From the NCBI GenBank assembly GCA_037447655.1, contig JBBHKE010001764.1, forward strand, positions 179,305 through 243,304: 64,000 nt of DNA, read 5' to 3'. Position numbers and translations under genes: made by a program. The notes below the pieces were generated by a model. The model was not told the DNA's origin and did not search any database. It worked only from the letters and a program-made list of their open reading frames with translations. The stretch comes from Zygnema cylindricum (taxonomy: Eukaryota; Streptophyta; Zygnematophyceae; Zygnematales; Zygnemataceae). Shown in pieces: positions 1-11,008 of this stretch; the stretch's first letter is position 1; every line of letters starts with the position of its first letter.

Positions 1-1290
1 ATGATAAATGATAAAGAAATAAGCAAGATTGTCACGGACATATCAAGGAACGAGTGAAATAAATTTGTACAAGCAGCTAGCAACAAAGAAACATATGACA
101 AGAAAAATAAAAGTAGGTTGAGAAAGGAAGCTTGGAGGATCAATTTATTCATTAAGCCAACGGATAGCCACTAGGCTCTTTGGTTAGTTTATATTCCTTA
201 CAAGATTTCAATAAATAAAGATTTAACCTAATATCACAACACATAAACTAAAAATGTAGCAAACTGCGAGCAAATCTGAGATAACCAGATTTAGTCACAC
301 ACAAAACATATAAGGAAAGCCAAACCTAATCCACTATCACCCAGTGAACCACACAAGCAAACCCAAAACTGTCCAATCACAATCCAAGGTTCAGCAACCG
401 CTTGAGAAAGAAGGCTGAGCAACAATCCACTTAATAAGACGAGAGAAGAAGTGAAGGGAAACCGGTTAGGCCTCGAAGTGAGCCGCGTAGATTAAATTGC
501 AAGGTAGATTACAAAGAAAGGTGAGTGCGAGCTAGGCAGCAGAACACTTAATGACCGGAAAAATAGTCACTAAAACTATTCTGACAATTTCACAAGAAAA
601 TAATAAAAGCAAAGGTCAAATCTTCCGAAACAGAAAGAAAGAAAGAATGAAAGCATGAATTTCGTGCTCTTGAAATTGTGAGCACATAATTCACCTAAAA
701 TTCACTAAGTACTAAGTCTACAGCTGAGCGTCTAACTTACTGTACATACACGCGTTCTATGTAGTCGTCTGCGCCTAGTTTGGATTTTGGCCAATAGGCG
801 TAGTTTGGATTTTGGGGAATAGTCAACTAGAATCATGTGCCTTGCGTTACAAAATCTACAACCTAAGGATAAAAACCCTTCCCAAGCTACATATGAATGC
901 GTGAGACCTCCAAGGGTCCACGACTTAAAATGGACCAATCGCGTCACCGTGCGCAGTTTGAATCTCGTTCGTTTGTTCGTTTGCGTCCTTGGCGGCCATT
1001 GATTTGAATTCGCGCTGGTCATGACTTCATGTTAAGTCGATGTTTTTTGTTCGCGTAAATTTCGGACAGCAACTTCAAACAGTTCACGTATATTCCGGCG
1101 TCAAACGAATGCATGTACGAAACCAAATCTGCCCGCGGGTTACACGGCGTCATCGGAAATCTGTACGGTCATGTCACCACCAAAAACATACCAAAGAGCA
1201 AATTAGGGTGGCGTCGATTTTTACGGACCATTTATAGGGATTAAAATGTGGTTAAAATGCGGTTAAATTGCAGTAAAAATGCGGCGACGT
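1..1290. repeat. Repeat family C, copy 1 (5' end cut by window)
   Basis: Noncoding interspersed repeat of about 1.2 kb. The same sequence, in the same order, recurs at 8423-9200 plus 10390-10806, at 10848-11008 (start only) and at 35515-36645. The right end carries short AAAATGCGGTT-type tandem units and then joins a minus-strand copia gag fragment; the same junction recurs at 36645, so C and the gag fragment have moved or been copied as one unit. Short open frames on both strands match no protein family I know. It could be the noncoding 3' part of a non-autonomous retroelement, or an LTR of an unrecognised one. Confidence 0.75.
1239..1284. repeat. Short degenerate tandem repeat ending family C
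   Basis: Four imperfect copies of an 11-base unit close to AAAATGCGGTT. The equivalent tract in C copy 4 (36581-36639) has five units and the one near 10750 has three, so the tract varies in length between copies. Confidence 0.7.
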
Positions 1291-1498
1291 GATATGACAT
1301 CCTCAAATACCTCCTCTCTCTTTACTTCCCTTATACTTCCAAAAGCACACTGTTGCCTTCGCGGGATTTCTATGTGTTTTTCACTCTTCCCCATATTATT
1401 GATGTGGAGAAGTTTCAAAAAATTTTCTTCCTGTTTCTCTTCTTCTCTCCCTTCTATCTCATTCATTATCCAACTTCTACTTTATTCCAAACAATGAC
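1291..1498 (-). pseudogene. Copia gag/protease junction fragment (left half, split by element A)
   Basis: Read on the minus strand, this encodes an acidic and lysine-rich stretch followed by a segment close to EIPRRQQCAFG, matching the gag-protease linker EIPRKHKCAFGG of elements B2 and E. The DSGAS protease motif that should follow is absent because the sequence passes into repeat C. The other half of the same gag lies at 7702-8422 beyond element A. The uninterrupted equivalent is 36646-37841. Fragmentary and not functional. Confidence 0.7.
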
Positions 1499-1503
1499 AT
1501 CGT

Positions 1504-2533
1504 TGTTGTAATTTATAAAATCTTTATTTCAATAAATAGGGGTAAAAATAACTTAGATTATTTTTCTAAGTAGTCTACTGTAATACTTACCTTAATAAGC
1601 GTTACAATAGCAAAAAATACAATAGAGTGTATTGTACTTTTACAAGGACACGTGTCGGAAAAAGAATGTATGCAGGTTTTTTGGAGTGGCGCCGACAGTC
1701 AGCCACACGCGTCACACAGTTGACGATATGATTCACACGATCTGACGAACGAGATCTGAATCGGGTATTCCGGAAATAAATGGTACAGTTCGACGGTACC
1801 ATCGTCGATTGAATTTGTTCCAACGGACGCGATTCACTGGGGATCACAAGCGTGATTCACAATGGACCACAAGCCTGATTTGCGTGGGACCACAAGTGAC
1901 GAAGCACTCACGTGCTTCGTACTACACGACCACATTCCGTTGGATTTCAGCGACTCTCGCTGACTAAGCATTTGGAACGTTTTGTGTACGGTTGGAATGT
2001 TTTGTGTATGGTTCAATATCTGGAAATATCTGAATAACATTGTTTTGTATTTTAGTGTAATAAAAAATAGTGTTCCATTAAGCAAGTTTTTAGAAAGTAA
2101 TAATTAGGGTTTTGAGGTATACTGACGTACAAAGTAGGATGCGTTGTCGTTACTCATGATAATAACCGTAGTAACGGTTACCCAAATTAGTGTAGATCAG
2201 TAGATACACAATGTGAGTATATAACTTACGACTTAGCCAATTTTGTAGTATCCAGTATTGGGAATATGATTTTCTAAGGGCTGTTTTTGGGAAACTTCCA
2301 GACATCATATCTTATGGTTTACAAGGTCATTTCGGCTGCAATTTAGGTATTGTTTGTTTACTGTATTGTTTATAACTGTGGCAAATTTGAGGCATTTTGG
2401 CTATCTGAGTCATATTTTGTGTATGTTCAAAGTTGGCTGTTGAGTAGGTACTTTGATAGTTTCCACTGTTTTTCATGTCTACTTCCACTACGATTGCTGG
2501 TTCTCCTCCTACAACGGTGGTTGTAGAACAATA
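1504..2533 (+). repeat. Element A 5' LTR
   Basis: Direct repeat of 6671-7701 at a constant offset of 5167-5168 bases. Divergence is uneven: about 11 differences over the first 815 bases and roughly 24 over the last 212 (hand count). A TATATAA-like box lies at 2218-2224. The last 60 bases hold an ATG (2475) in frame with gag. Confidence 0.92.
2218..2224 (+). promoter_or_regulatory. TATA-like box in element A LTR
   Basis: TATATAA, conserved in the 3' LTR near 7385. It would put the U3/R boundary about 30 bases downstream. Assigned by motif and position only. Confidence 0.35.
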
Positions 2534-2534
2534 T

Positions 2535-2544
2535 GTTATGGGCC
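2535..2544 (+). other. Primer-binding site of element A (tRNA-iMet anticodon-arm type)
   Basis: GTTATGGGCC starts one base after the LTR. It is the reverse complement of GGCCCAUAAC, the conserved anticodon loop and 5' stem of eukaryotic initiator tRNA-Met. There is no TGGTATCAGAGC site, as expected for the tRNA 3' end. This implies priming by a cleaved half-tRNA, as known for Drosophila copia. The ATG inside the site opens the gag frame. Confidence 0.75.
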
Positions 2545-3345
2545 TTTCGTCAAGAATATCTATCTTTAATGGCCAAAAGTATGCTTACTGGGCGGGGATG
2601 GTTGAATCGTCGTTTGAAATTGCTCACTCATTGGGGGTCTTCGATGGCTCCCTTGATGAAACACATCCATCTTGGGGGAAAAAAAATTCAATGGCAAGGA
2701 ACAATCTAATTCTTTGTATTTAAGAAAATTTGGTCATGTCTCGACTGAAAATGAAGAAGGCGAGTGAGATTTGGTCATCACTAAAATTCGCTTTTGAGAA
2801 AGCGAATGTTCAAGAGGAGTTGCTGGTGGCTGGAAAATTTTGGGGATACAAATACTCGCGGGGAACTATGGTCAAGTATTGTGACAATTTTTGTGCCCTT
2901 ATTGATGCTCACTCTTCTGCTGGGGGGTCATTCCCTGAGTTACAACAAGCAATTCTACTTATTAGAGGTCTCTCTAGTAGCATGAAGGGTGTGTCTGTTC
3001 AATTAAAGAGCCATGATAAAGCTAGCTGGTCATTTCAGTTAGCGTATAAATATATATTGGAGGAAGAGAATAATACCAAACTCCTTGAAGGAGAAGGAAA
3101 AGTTGAAGCATTTGCCACAGACTTTGACAAAAGAAATCTGATTAATCAGAACAGGAGTCAATTTAACCAAAATCAGAATCAGTTTAATCAGAGACAAAAT
3201 TGGTCATCTACTACTACTTGTTTTTATTTTTCTGAGAAGGGTCATGGATACAGGTACTGTCCTAAACTAAAGAAGGCTAATGAAACAGGTTTATACAGGC
3301 CAGGTTGGCAGCAAAGCCAGTATCACGAAGGCTTTTCTGGAAATC
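2538..3345 (+). pseudogene. gag: Element A gag (capsid and nucleocapsid), frameshifted
   Basis: From the ATG in the primer-binding site the frame reads a copia-type gag N-terminus with IFNGQKYAYW, the usual FxGxNYxxW signature. An upstream ATG at 2475, inside the LTR, is in the same frame and also possible. The frame breaks near 2720 and continues from about 2730 through a UBN2/Retrotran_gag-type helical region and a glutamine/asparagine-rich linker to a zinc knuckle at 3219-3260. That knuckle should be CX2CX4HX4C, but its second cysteine is phenylalanine (CFYF...H...C). Gag would coat the RNA and form cytoplasmic particles. Disabled. Confidence 0.85.
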
Positions 3346-3439
3346 CTTCCCGTAGAAATGCTCTTTTTTCAGCTTCTACAACTGATGCAGATGAGTCTTT
3401 AAGCTTCAATGAGCAAGAGGAGGCGGAGCTCTTTGCTAT

Positions 3440-3720
3440 GGCGGCTGCAATAGAGGGTCCCAAAGATGCAGGATGGATCATGGACACGGGAGCGTCAGCC
3501 CATATGTGCTGGACAAAGCGGCTTTTGCAAATCTGCAACAAACATCTCCAATGAGTATTTACCATGCTTGTGGCATGAGTGTTCAAACCTCAGCTCAGGG
3601 TGATGTATCTTTGATAGTAGATGTGGGGGAAAGTCGGTATAGAGAACCCTTTACAATGTTTTGTATGTTCCAGACTTTAAGAAAATATTATTTTCTACAT
3701 CATTAGTTGAGAGTAAAGGC
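3440..3720 (+). pseudogene. pro: Element A aspartic protease
   Basis: The frame continuing from gag carries GWIMDTGASAHMC near 3470-3510, the D-T-G-A-S active site of copia proteases, so gag and protease formed one polyprotein. A frameshift follows at about 3515 and the reading moves to other frames up to 3720. The family cuts the Gag-Pol polyprotein. Disabled. Confidence 0.85.
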
Positions 3721-4770
3721 TTTGAAGTTGTTCTAAAACGAGGGAGACAGGTGGTTAGCAAGAAAAGGAAAGTAGCAGTAACAGGAAGTATAGATGCTAG
3801 CAAAATGTACCGGATGGACATGGCTGAATATAAAGAAAATGATGTTCTCTACTCCAGTGTCCAATCTGACAATGAGTTGTGGCATAAAAGATTAGGACAT
3901 ATAAATTATCATAGTCTTAAGAAAATGGTGAATTCGAGAAAAATCGAGGGAGTTTCTCTCAGTTCTCATCCTATAAAATCATGTGATGGTTGTTCACTTG
4001 GCAAGATTCACAAATTGCCATTTCTACAAGAAACAGACCACAGATCGGAGAAAGTTTTGCAGCTAATACACTCTGATGTTCTTTGTCCTTCACAAGTGGC
4101 TTTAGCTGGAGGTGTCCACTATATGGTTACATTCACAGATGACTACTCGAGATACACTTAAGTCTACTCCATGCAACCTAAGAGTGAAGTGTTCACTCAC
4201 TTCAAACACTACAAAGCGTGGGCGGAAAAACTTCATGGAGTTCCAATCTTAGCGTTGAGATCGGACAATGGGGGAGAATACACATCAAAGGAAATGGAAT
4301 AATTTCTCATTCAAGAAGGTATTAGTCACAATCTTACTGTTCCATATACACCGGAACAGAATGGTGTTTTTTAAATATTAAACAGGACAAAGACAGAGAG
4401 TGCTCGGTCCATGCTTGGAGATAAAGGGCTAAATTTGAAATTCTGGGCTGAAAAACTGAATTGTGCTGTTTATATTAAAAATAGAATTGCTTCTAGATCT
4501 GTTAGCACCATACCTTATGAACTTTGAATAGGAGAGAAACCTAATGTTAGCCACTTAAAAATCTTTGGCAGCAAGTGTTTTATTCTAGATACTTCACAGG
4601 ATAGATCGAAAATGGAGGCTGACGGCTTAACAAGAATTTTTATGGGGTATTATGATAATGCAAAAGGATATACAGTTTTTGTATTTGAGAAACAGAAAGT
4701 GATTATTTCTATGAATATCCAGATTAAAGATGAACACGATTCGGTTGACCTTTTTAAAATGCCATATCAA
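3661..4770 (+). pseudogene. int: Element A integrase
   Basis: Begins with the GAG-pre-integrase H-H-C-C zinc region (HKRLGH ... CDGCSLGK, about 3880-4010), then the catalytic core: HSDV near 4070, TDDYSRYT near 4135-4159, SDNGGEYTS near 4263 and PEQNGV near 4352, supplying the D, D and E positions. An in-frame TAA at 4159 and more stops (near 4300, 4370, 4525) break it. The C-terminal part reads on to about 4770. Integrase would insert the cDNA; this copy cannot be made intact. Confidence 0.85.
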
Positions 4771-5159
4771 CCGGCAAAGGAAAAACAAGAATATGTCATT
4801 TTTCACCCTACCCAGCGAGTCTACTTTCCACCGGCAAGTGGGACACCTCTTCCTTCAGTTCCTCTAGTGCCTTTAAGGATACTTCAACATAAGCTACGCC
4901 TCAAGTGGAAGGAACTACTACAAACTATGTACCAGATCAAGTTACGGTTCACACTAAACAGAAAAATCAGAGGGTGCCGACGATCTCAACCTCAGAATTT
5001 CCAGGGGGAAAGAGACCTAGGAGCCGTCTGCAAGCAAGCTCTCACTTTGCTTTTTCTGCAGCTGCAGAGGAGCCTCTTATGATCGAAAAGGCCTTCTCAT
5101 CACTTGTGAGAAATCAATGGATCAAGGCAGCAAACGATGAAATGAAATCTATTATGGAG

Positions 5160-5900
5160 GCATAGACATGAGATCTGGTGGATCTTCCTCCGGGCAAAAA
5201 AGCCATCGGCAGCAAATGGGTATTAAAAGCGAAGCTGAACCCGGACAACACCATCAAAAGGTATAACGACAAACTAGTGGCAAAGGGGTATAATCAAAAA
5301 GAAGGTATTGACTTTGAGGAAACCTTGTCTCTAGTTGTCAGATTTCCCACTGTCATAATTTTGCTGAGTCTAGCGGCTATAGAGAATATGGAAATACAAC
5401 AAAAGGATTTTAAAACTGCCTTGTTGCATGGAGAGTTAGAAAAAACCATTTATATGAAACAACCTGAAATGTACTTTGAAAAGGGAAAGGAAGAATTAGT
5501 GCGTAAGTTGATAAAATCTTTGTTTGGGCTAAAACAAGCCCCGCGTCAGTGGAATTTGAAGTTAGATGAGTTTTTGAATGGGCTGGGATTTAAGAGAATT
5601 AGCTCAGATCATTTTGTATATGTCTTATAAAGGGAGGATGGGATACTATACATTGCTCTATATGTGGATGACTTATTATTAATAAAAAAGTCAATGGATG
5701 AAATAAACCGCATTAAAGCGGCTTTAAGGTCTACGTTCGAGATGAAGGACCTCAGTGAGGCCAAGAAAATTTTAGGAATATAGGTAGAAAGAGAGAGAAA
5801 CAAAAGGTTGATTATGTTAACTCAAAAAGAAGCAATAAGTAACATGTTGGAAAGATTTGAAATGAAAGATGCAAAGGGATTTATAACTCCCATGGAATTC
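5160..5900 (+). pseudogene. Element A reverse transcriptase
   Basis: RVT_2-type RT typical of Ty1/copia: GSKWVLKAKLNPDNT near 5210, LVAKGYNQKEGIDFEET near 5275, a degraded form of DVKTAFLNG near 5410 (KDFKTALLHGELEK), LKQAPRQWN near 5530, and the catalytic YVDDLLL at 5661-5681. A stop at about 5628 and another near 5780 interrupt it. Region 4780-5160 before it is the variable linker, in a shifted frame and without recognisable motifs. Confidence 0.9.
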
Positions 5901-5989
5901 AGGCAAAAATTGGAAGGAAGGGATTCAGAGTTAGGCATTATGGTGTGTGATTGTCTAAGGTCAGGGGAGGAGGAGTTTATGGCTTTAAA

Positions 5990-6646
5990 GCCATATCGAC
6001 AAGTAGTTGGAAGTCTTATATATTTTATGAATTGTACGAGACCTGATATTGCAGCAACTGTGGGGTTCTTGAGTAGAAGTTTGCAGAATCCTAAAAAGGC
6101 AGAATGGGAAGCAGCAAAAAGGGTGCTGAGATATCTTGCAAGTACTCGAAATCTTAAGCTTTTACTAGGAGGAGGAGAGGTGAAAATACCGACGTGGAGC
6201 AATGCTAACTATGGAGACATGACAAGCCGAAAATCTACGACCGGCTTTGTTTTGAAGATTGGAGACGGAACTTGCTGCTGGAGTAGCAAATTACAGAAGG
6301 TTACAACTCAATCCACAATGGAGTCAAAATATATGGCAGCAACTTCCGCCCTCAAGAAGCTCCTATGGGTCAAGTCCGTTTTACAGGAACTTTGGTATAT
6401 GCAAACTGGTCCTCAAGCTATCTTGTGTGACAACCACACAACCATTGCAATTGCCTCTAACCCCAGCCATCACTTTAAGAGCAAACACATAGATGTTAGA
6501 CTTCACTTTGGTAGAGAAAAAGTAATTGCAAAAGTCGTTAAGTTTTGTTATTTACCGGACGAGAAGATGGTAGTTGACATGTTAATAAAAGCACTTCCTG
6601 CCCCTAAGTTACAATTTTGCAGAGATGCTATTGGACTAAACGAGTA
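5990..6646 (+). pseudogene. Element A RT thumb and RNase H
   Basis: One open frame covers the copia RT C-terminus (VGSLIYFMNCTRPDI near 6010) and the RNase H domain: SNANYGD near 6200, STMESKYMA near 6310, CDNHTTIAIA near 6430 and HIDVRLHF near 6490. It ends in a stop at 6645-6647, twelve bases before the purine tract. This is the least damaged part of the element. Confidence 0.88.
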
Positions 6647-6659
6647 ACTAAGTCTAAAG

Positions 6660-6670
6660 ATTTAGGGGAG
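6660..6670 (+). other. Polypurine tract of element A
   Basis: Purine-rich run ending AGGGGAG directly before the 3' LTR, the expected plus-strand primer position. Confidence 0.65.
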
Positions 6671-7701
6671 TGTTCTAATTTATAAAATCTTTATTTCAAT
6701 AAATAGGGGTAAAAATAACTTAGATTATTTTTCTAAGTAGTCTACTGTAATACTTACCTTAATTAGCGTTACAATAGCAAAAAATACAATAGAGTGTATT
6801 GTACTTTTACAAGGACACGTGTCGGAAAAAGAACGTATGCAGGTTTTTTGGAGTGGCGCCGACAGTCAGCCACACGCGTCACACAGTTGACGATATGATT
6901 CACACGATCTGACGAACGAGATCTGAATCGGGTATTCCGGAAATAAATGGTACAGTTCGACGGTACCATCGTCGATTGAATTTGTTCCAACGGACGCGAT
7001 TCACTGGGGACCACAAGCGTGATTCACAATGGACCACAAGCCTGATTTGCGTGGGACCACAAGTGACGAAGCACTCACGTGCTTCGTACTACACGACCAC
7101 ATTCCGTTGGATTTCAGCGACTCTCGCTGACTAAGCATTTGGAACGTTTTGTGTACGGTTGGAATGTTTTGTGTATGGTTCAATATCTGGAAATATCTGA
7201 ATAACATTGTTTTGTATTTTAGTGTAATAAAAAATAGTGTTCCAAAAAACAAGTTTTTAGAAAGTAATAATTAGGGTTTTGAGGTATACTGACGTACAAA
7301 GTAGGATGCGTTGTCGTTACTCATGATAATAACCGTAGTAACGGTTACCCAAATTAGTGTAGATCAGTAGATACACACTGTGAGTATATAACTTACGACT
7401 TAGCCAATTTTGTAGTATCCAATATTGGGAATATGATTTTCTAAGGGCAGTTTTTGGGAAACTTCCAGACATCATATCTTATGGTTTACTAAGTGATTTT
7501 GGCTGCAATTTTGGGTATTGTCATTTTACTGTATTGTTTATCACTTTGGCAAATTTAAAACATTTCGGATATCTGAGTCATGTTTTGTATATGTTCAAAG
7601 TTGGCTGTTAAGTAGGTACTCTGATAGTTTCCATTGTTTTTCATGTCTACTTCCACTACTATTGCTGGTTCTCCTCCTCCAACGGTGGTTTTAGAACAAC
7701 A
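6671..7701 (+). repeat. Element A 3' LTR
   Basis: Begins TGTTCTAA directly after the purine tract and ends AACAACA before the target duplication ATTGT. It pairs with 1504-2533 over its whole length. Confidence 0.92.
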
Positions 7702-8422
7702 ATTGTGCAATATAGTGACCCGGTTCCCTACAAAAGAAGCAAACCCCTCCTTTCGAAGCTCCTCTTTCTTTTCCTCTTCCTCTCTTTCCACCGAAGTTCC
7801 GATAAGGCTTATCTCTATCTTTCTTCCTCTCATCACGCTTATGCCTGTCATCATCATTCCTCTCATCACGCTTCCGCCAATCACCACAAGTTATTAGTGC
7901 ATTCACCCTATCACTTCCCCTACAAAGCTTTAAAGTGGTTTCCCTCATTAGAATCATCCCGATGGTAATGCCCCTAGTCTATAAAGAGTAATCCATATCT
8001 TGCATACGATTAATGATTTTTTCGTACTCATCAGGGAGTTTCATGATTAGTGTGTTAATCTTTCTCTCCTTCGATTCTACATATCCTACACTAGCAAGCT
8101 CAACGTATAGTGCAATAATATCATTGCAAAACTCTATCATGCTACCGCCTTTATAAACATATGCCTCTATTTCTTGTTTTATTAATTGCTGCCTATGTAT
8201 AGTCTCACTCTTATAAATCTGAATTAATGTTTCCCAGATTTTTAAGGATTTGGTTAGGTTATAAGAGTGATAGCTATCAACTTAGACACGTTTCTAAGTA
8301 TGAGATGTTTTGCTATAGTGTTTTTGTAGTCCCAATTTTTTTTGTCATTTTCCTCAGTTTTTTGTTTAGTCATAACCTATACAAGTGGATTTGCAGCCGT
8401 ATAAAATCGATATCTGTATAAG
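7702..8422 (-). pseudogene. gag: Copia gag fragment (right half, split by element A)
   Basis: Minus-strand reading gives a copia zinc knuckle GVCFFCREPGHYIAQ at about 7715-7765 whose last cysteine codon is cut by element A. Upstream (higher coordinates) are an arginine- and aspartate-rich basic stretch and a gag helical region with KLPDEYEKI near 8010. It matches 36870-37560 closely. At about 8410 it stops matching gag and repeat C copy 2 begins. Stops and frameshifts are present. Confidence 0.8.
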
Positions 8423-9200
8423 CAACAACAACATAGAAACATGTCATAAGAAAAATAAAGGTAGGGTGAGAGAGGAAGCTAGGAGGATCAATTTATTCAT
8501 TAAGCCAACGGATAGCCACTAGGCTCCTTGGTCCGTTTATATTCTTTACAAGATTTCAGTAAATAAAGATTTAACCTAATATCACAACACATAAACTCAA
8601 AATGTAGCAAACTGCGAGCAAATCTGAGATAACCAGATTTAGTCACATACAAAACATATAAGGAAAGCCATCCCTAATCCACTATCACCCAGTAAACCAC
8701 ACAAGCAAACCCAAAACTGTCGAATCACTATCCAAGGTTAGCAACAGCTTGAGGTAGAAAGCTGAGCAACAATCCACTTGATAAGACGAGAGAAGAAGTG
8801 AAGGGAAACGGGTTAGGCCTCGACGTGAGCCGGGTAGATTAAATTGCAAGGTAGATTACAAAGAAAGGTGAGTGCGAGCTAGGCAGCAGAACACTTAATG
8901 ACCGGAAAAATAGTCACTAAAACTATTCTGACAATTTCACAAGAAAATAATAAAAGCAAAGGTCAAATCTTCCAAAAGAGAAAAAAAGAAAGAATGAAAG
9001 CATGAATTCCTGTGCTCTTGATATTGTGAGCACAAAATTCACCTAAAATTCACTAAGTACTAAGTCTACAGCTGAGCGTCTAACTTACTGTAGATACATG
9101 CGTTCTATGTAGTCGTCTGCACCTAGTTTGGATTCTGGCTAATAGGCGACTAGAATCATATGCCTTACGTTAAAAAATCTACAACCTAAGGATAAAAACT
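8423..9200. repeat. Repeat family C, copy 2, first part
   Basis: Aligns with 65-880 of C copy 1. It is interrupted at 9200 by a solo LTR and resumes at 10390. Nothing coding recognised. Confidence 0.8.
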
Positions 9201-10389
9201 TGTTAAAATTGAAGAATTTTCTAGGTCTAGAGATTGTAAAAAAAAAGGCAAAGAGGAGACATTGACAGCTTGCCTCTAACTCTTCACTTAAGTCCCCACA
9301 CTTGTCGCAGTCACTGAGACTTGAGGAGGAGTTAGATCCATGGCTGCCTAGGCTGTCCAAAGAGGACAAGAAGGCAAATCTTGATAGAGTTACCTAAAAG
9401 GTTTGACGAACCCTGGATTTGATCGGCGTACTTGGCGTCCGTCAAATTACACGTTAGCCTTAACGTATAAGTCAAGGATTAGTGGTAGGATATAACAGGT
9501 TTGATAGATATTAATTTTGTTACACGTAGACTAGCTAATTTAACGGCAAATAGATACGTAATGCATAGATACATTTTTGAATAGTACAATGTACAGTTTA
9601 CTATATTATATGAAACAAATATTGCGCATTTTTTGTGAACGCGAAACAAATACGGCGCGTATATTTTCAACGGCTATGGTTCTATCCAGTTTTGATCTTA
9701 CGGCCACGATAGCCGTCGCGATCACGAAATATGTACTTTTGGCGTTTTACTGTTTTCGCCACGTCATGTGACACGTGGCACGACAACGTTGGATTGCGGC
9801 AACTCCGGAGATATTACTGAAACAAATCCGGATATGACATGTGTCAACATTTTGGCCAAGATGAACGATGGCCATACAGAAAGTACACTGGCACATGTAC
9901 TTTTATGTACAACACAGTTATTTGATTGGTGTCGTACGTCAATATATATAGTTTAAGAGAGAGATAAGTCTTAGAAAATTTAGTAGGTAGTAGCCTCTCT
10001 TCGAGAGAGCTCATGTACAAAAGGTCATATTTAACCAGTCATAACTATCAATTTGCTTGACCATTTTCATTGATTTTTTTTGCTGCAGACCCAGGGGAGT
10101 CCACGCTACACAACGGTGTAGTTGGTCAGAGTATTGGCACGCGAAGGTGGCTGCATTTCTAAAGGAAAGTCAAAGTGGGTGAATGTGTCCAAAACTCATA
10201 TTCTAACTTTGCATTTTGTGGTCGAACAAACAACACATAAAGTCTTATTTCACAGGGGTGAAGCTTAAATGGGGTTTTGATTGTCAAATGGTCAATCATT
10301 TAGGTTTATATCAACTTGGAGTTGGCACTATCTAGATTAGCTTCTTTTGGATATGCAATTCATGTAGGCAATAGAACACACAGAGTTCA
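9201..10389 (+). mobile_element. Solo copia LTR of the B-like long subfamily
   Basis: Begins TGTTAAAATTG and ends CAGAGTTCA, lies within repeat C copy 2, and is flanked by AAACT (9196-9200) and AAACC (10390-10394), a 5-bp target duplication with one mismatch. It shares blocks with the B1 and B2 LTRs (the ATGGCTGCCT block, the TTTGACG hairpin block, the ACTCAGGGGAGTC-type block) but is about 190 bases longer. No internal sequence remains, so LTR-LTR recombination removed the element. Confidence 0.85.
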
Positions 10390-10806
10390 AAACCCTTCCT
10401 ACGCTACATATGATGCGTGAGAACTCCAAGGGTCCATGGCTTAAAATTGACCGATCGCGTCGCCGTGCCCAGTTTGAATCTCGTTCGTCCGTTGGTCTAC
10501 GTCCTTTGCGGCTGTTGATTCGAATTCGCGCTAGTCATGATTTCATATTAAGTTGACGTTTTTGGTTTGCCGAAATTCTGAAAACAACTTCAAACTGTTC
10601 GCGTATATTCCGGCGTAAAACGAATGCACGTACAAAACCAAATCTGCCCGCAGGTTTCACGGCGTCATCGGAAATCTGTACGGTCCTCTCACCATCAAAA
10701 ACATACCAAAGAGCAAATTAGGAAGGCGTGGGTTTTTACGGACCATTTATATGCGATTAAAATGCGGTTAAACTGCGGTTAAAATGCGGCAACGTAATAC
10801 AACATG
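10390..10806. repeat. Repeat family C, copy 2, second part
   Basis: Resumes exactly where 9200 left off (matches C copy 1 from about 868) and ends in the AAATGCGGTT tandem tract. A 40-base spacer leads to C copy 3. Confidence 0.8.
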
Positions 10807-10847
10807 ACCGTTGTCGTGCGTGTGACAAAAGAGATGGTAAACATGTA

Positions 10848-11008
10848 ACAGAATTTGCTGCAAGATAAATTATAATGAAATAAACAAGATTGTCATGAAC
10901 ATATCAGTGAACAAGTGAAATAAATTTGTACAAGCAGCTAGCAAAAAAGAAACATATCAGAAGAAAAATAAAGGTAGGGTGAGAGAGGAAGCTAGGAGGC
11001 TCAGTTTA
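10848..11008. repeat. Repeat family C, copy 3 (start only)
   Basis: Matches the first 160 bases of C copy 1, then is replaced by the 5' leader of a minus-strand copia element. Tandem arrangement with copy 2. Confidence 0.7.

Larger units (their letters stand above)
1504..7701 (+). mobile_element. Ty1/copia LTR retrotransposon, element A (complete but decayed)
   Basis: About 6.2 kb with two long terminal repeats (1504-2533 and 6671-7701), a primer-binding site after the 5' LTR and a purine tract before the 3' LTR. Domain order gag, protease, integrase, RT, RNase H is diagnostic of Ty1/copia (Pseudoviridae). It inserted into a minus-strand copia gag at the codon for the last zinc-knuckle cysteine. 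Likely 5-bp target duplications are ATCGT (1499-1503) and ATTGT (7702-7706), one mismatch. Several stops and frameshifts across gag-pol rule out activity. The LTRs begin TGTTGT and end ACAACA in inverted fashion. Confidence 0.92.

Noticed and set aside
1-1290. Repeat C as an LTR of its own retroelement
   Set aside because: Its right end can be read as TG(T/C)TGTATCACG on the minus strand, but I find no matching CA end, primer site or purine tract, and copies sit in tandem and next to a foreign gag.
2231-2256. An earlier LTR end for element A at 2239 with a TAGTATCCAG primer site like TGGTATCAGAG
   Set aside because: Homology with the 3' LTR continues 290 bases further to an inverted ACAACA end, and the target duplication fits only the longer LTR.
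7634-7968. Plus-strand frames over 7634-7968 and 36719-37060 as serine-rich proteins
   Set aside because: They are antisense shadows of the copia gag basic region and zinc knuckle.
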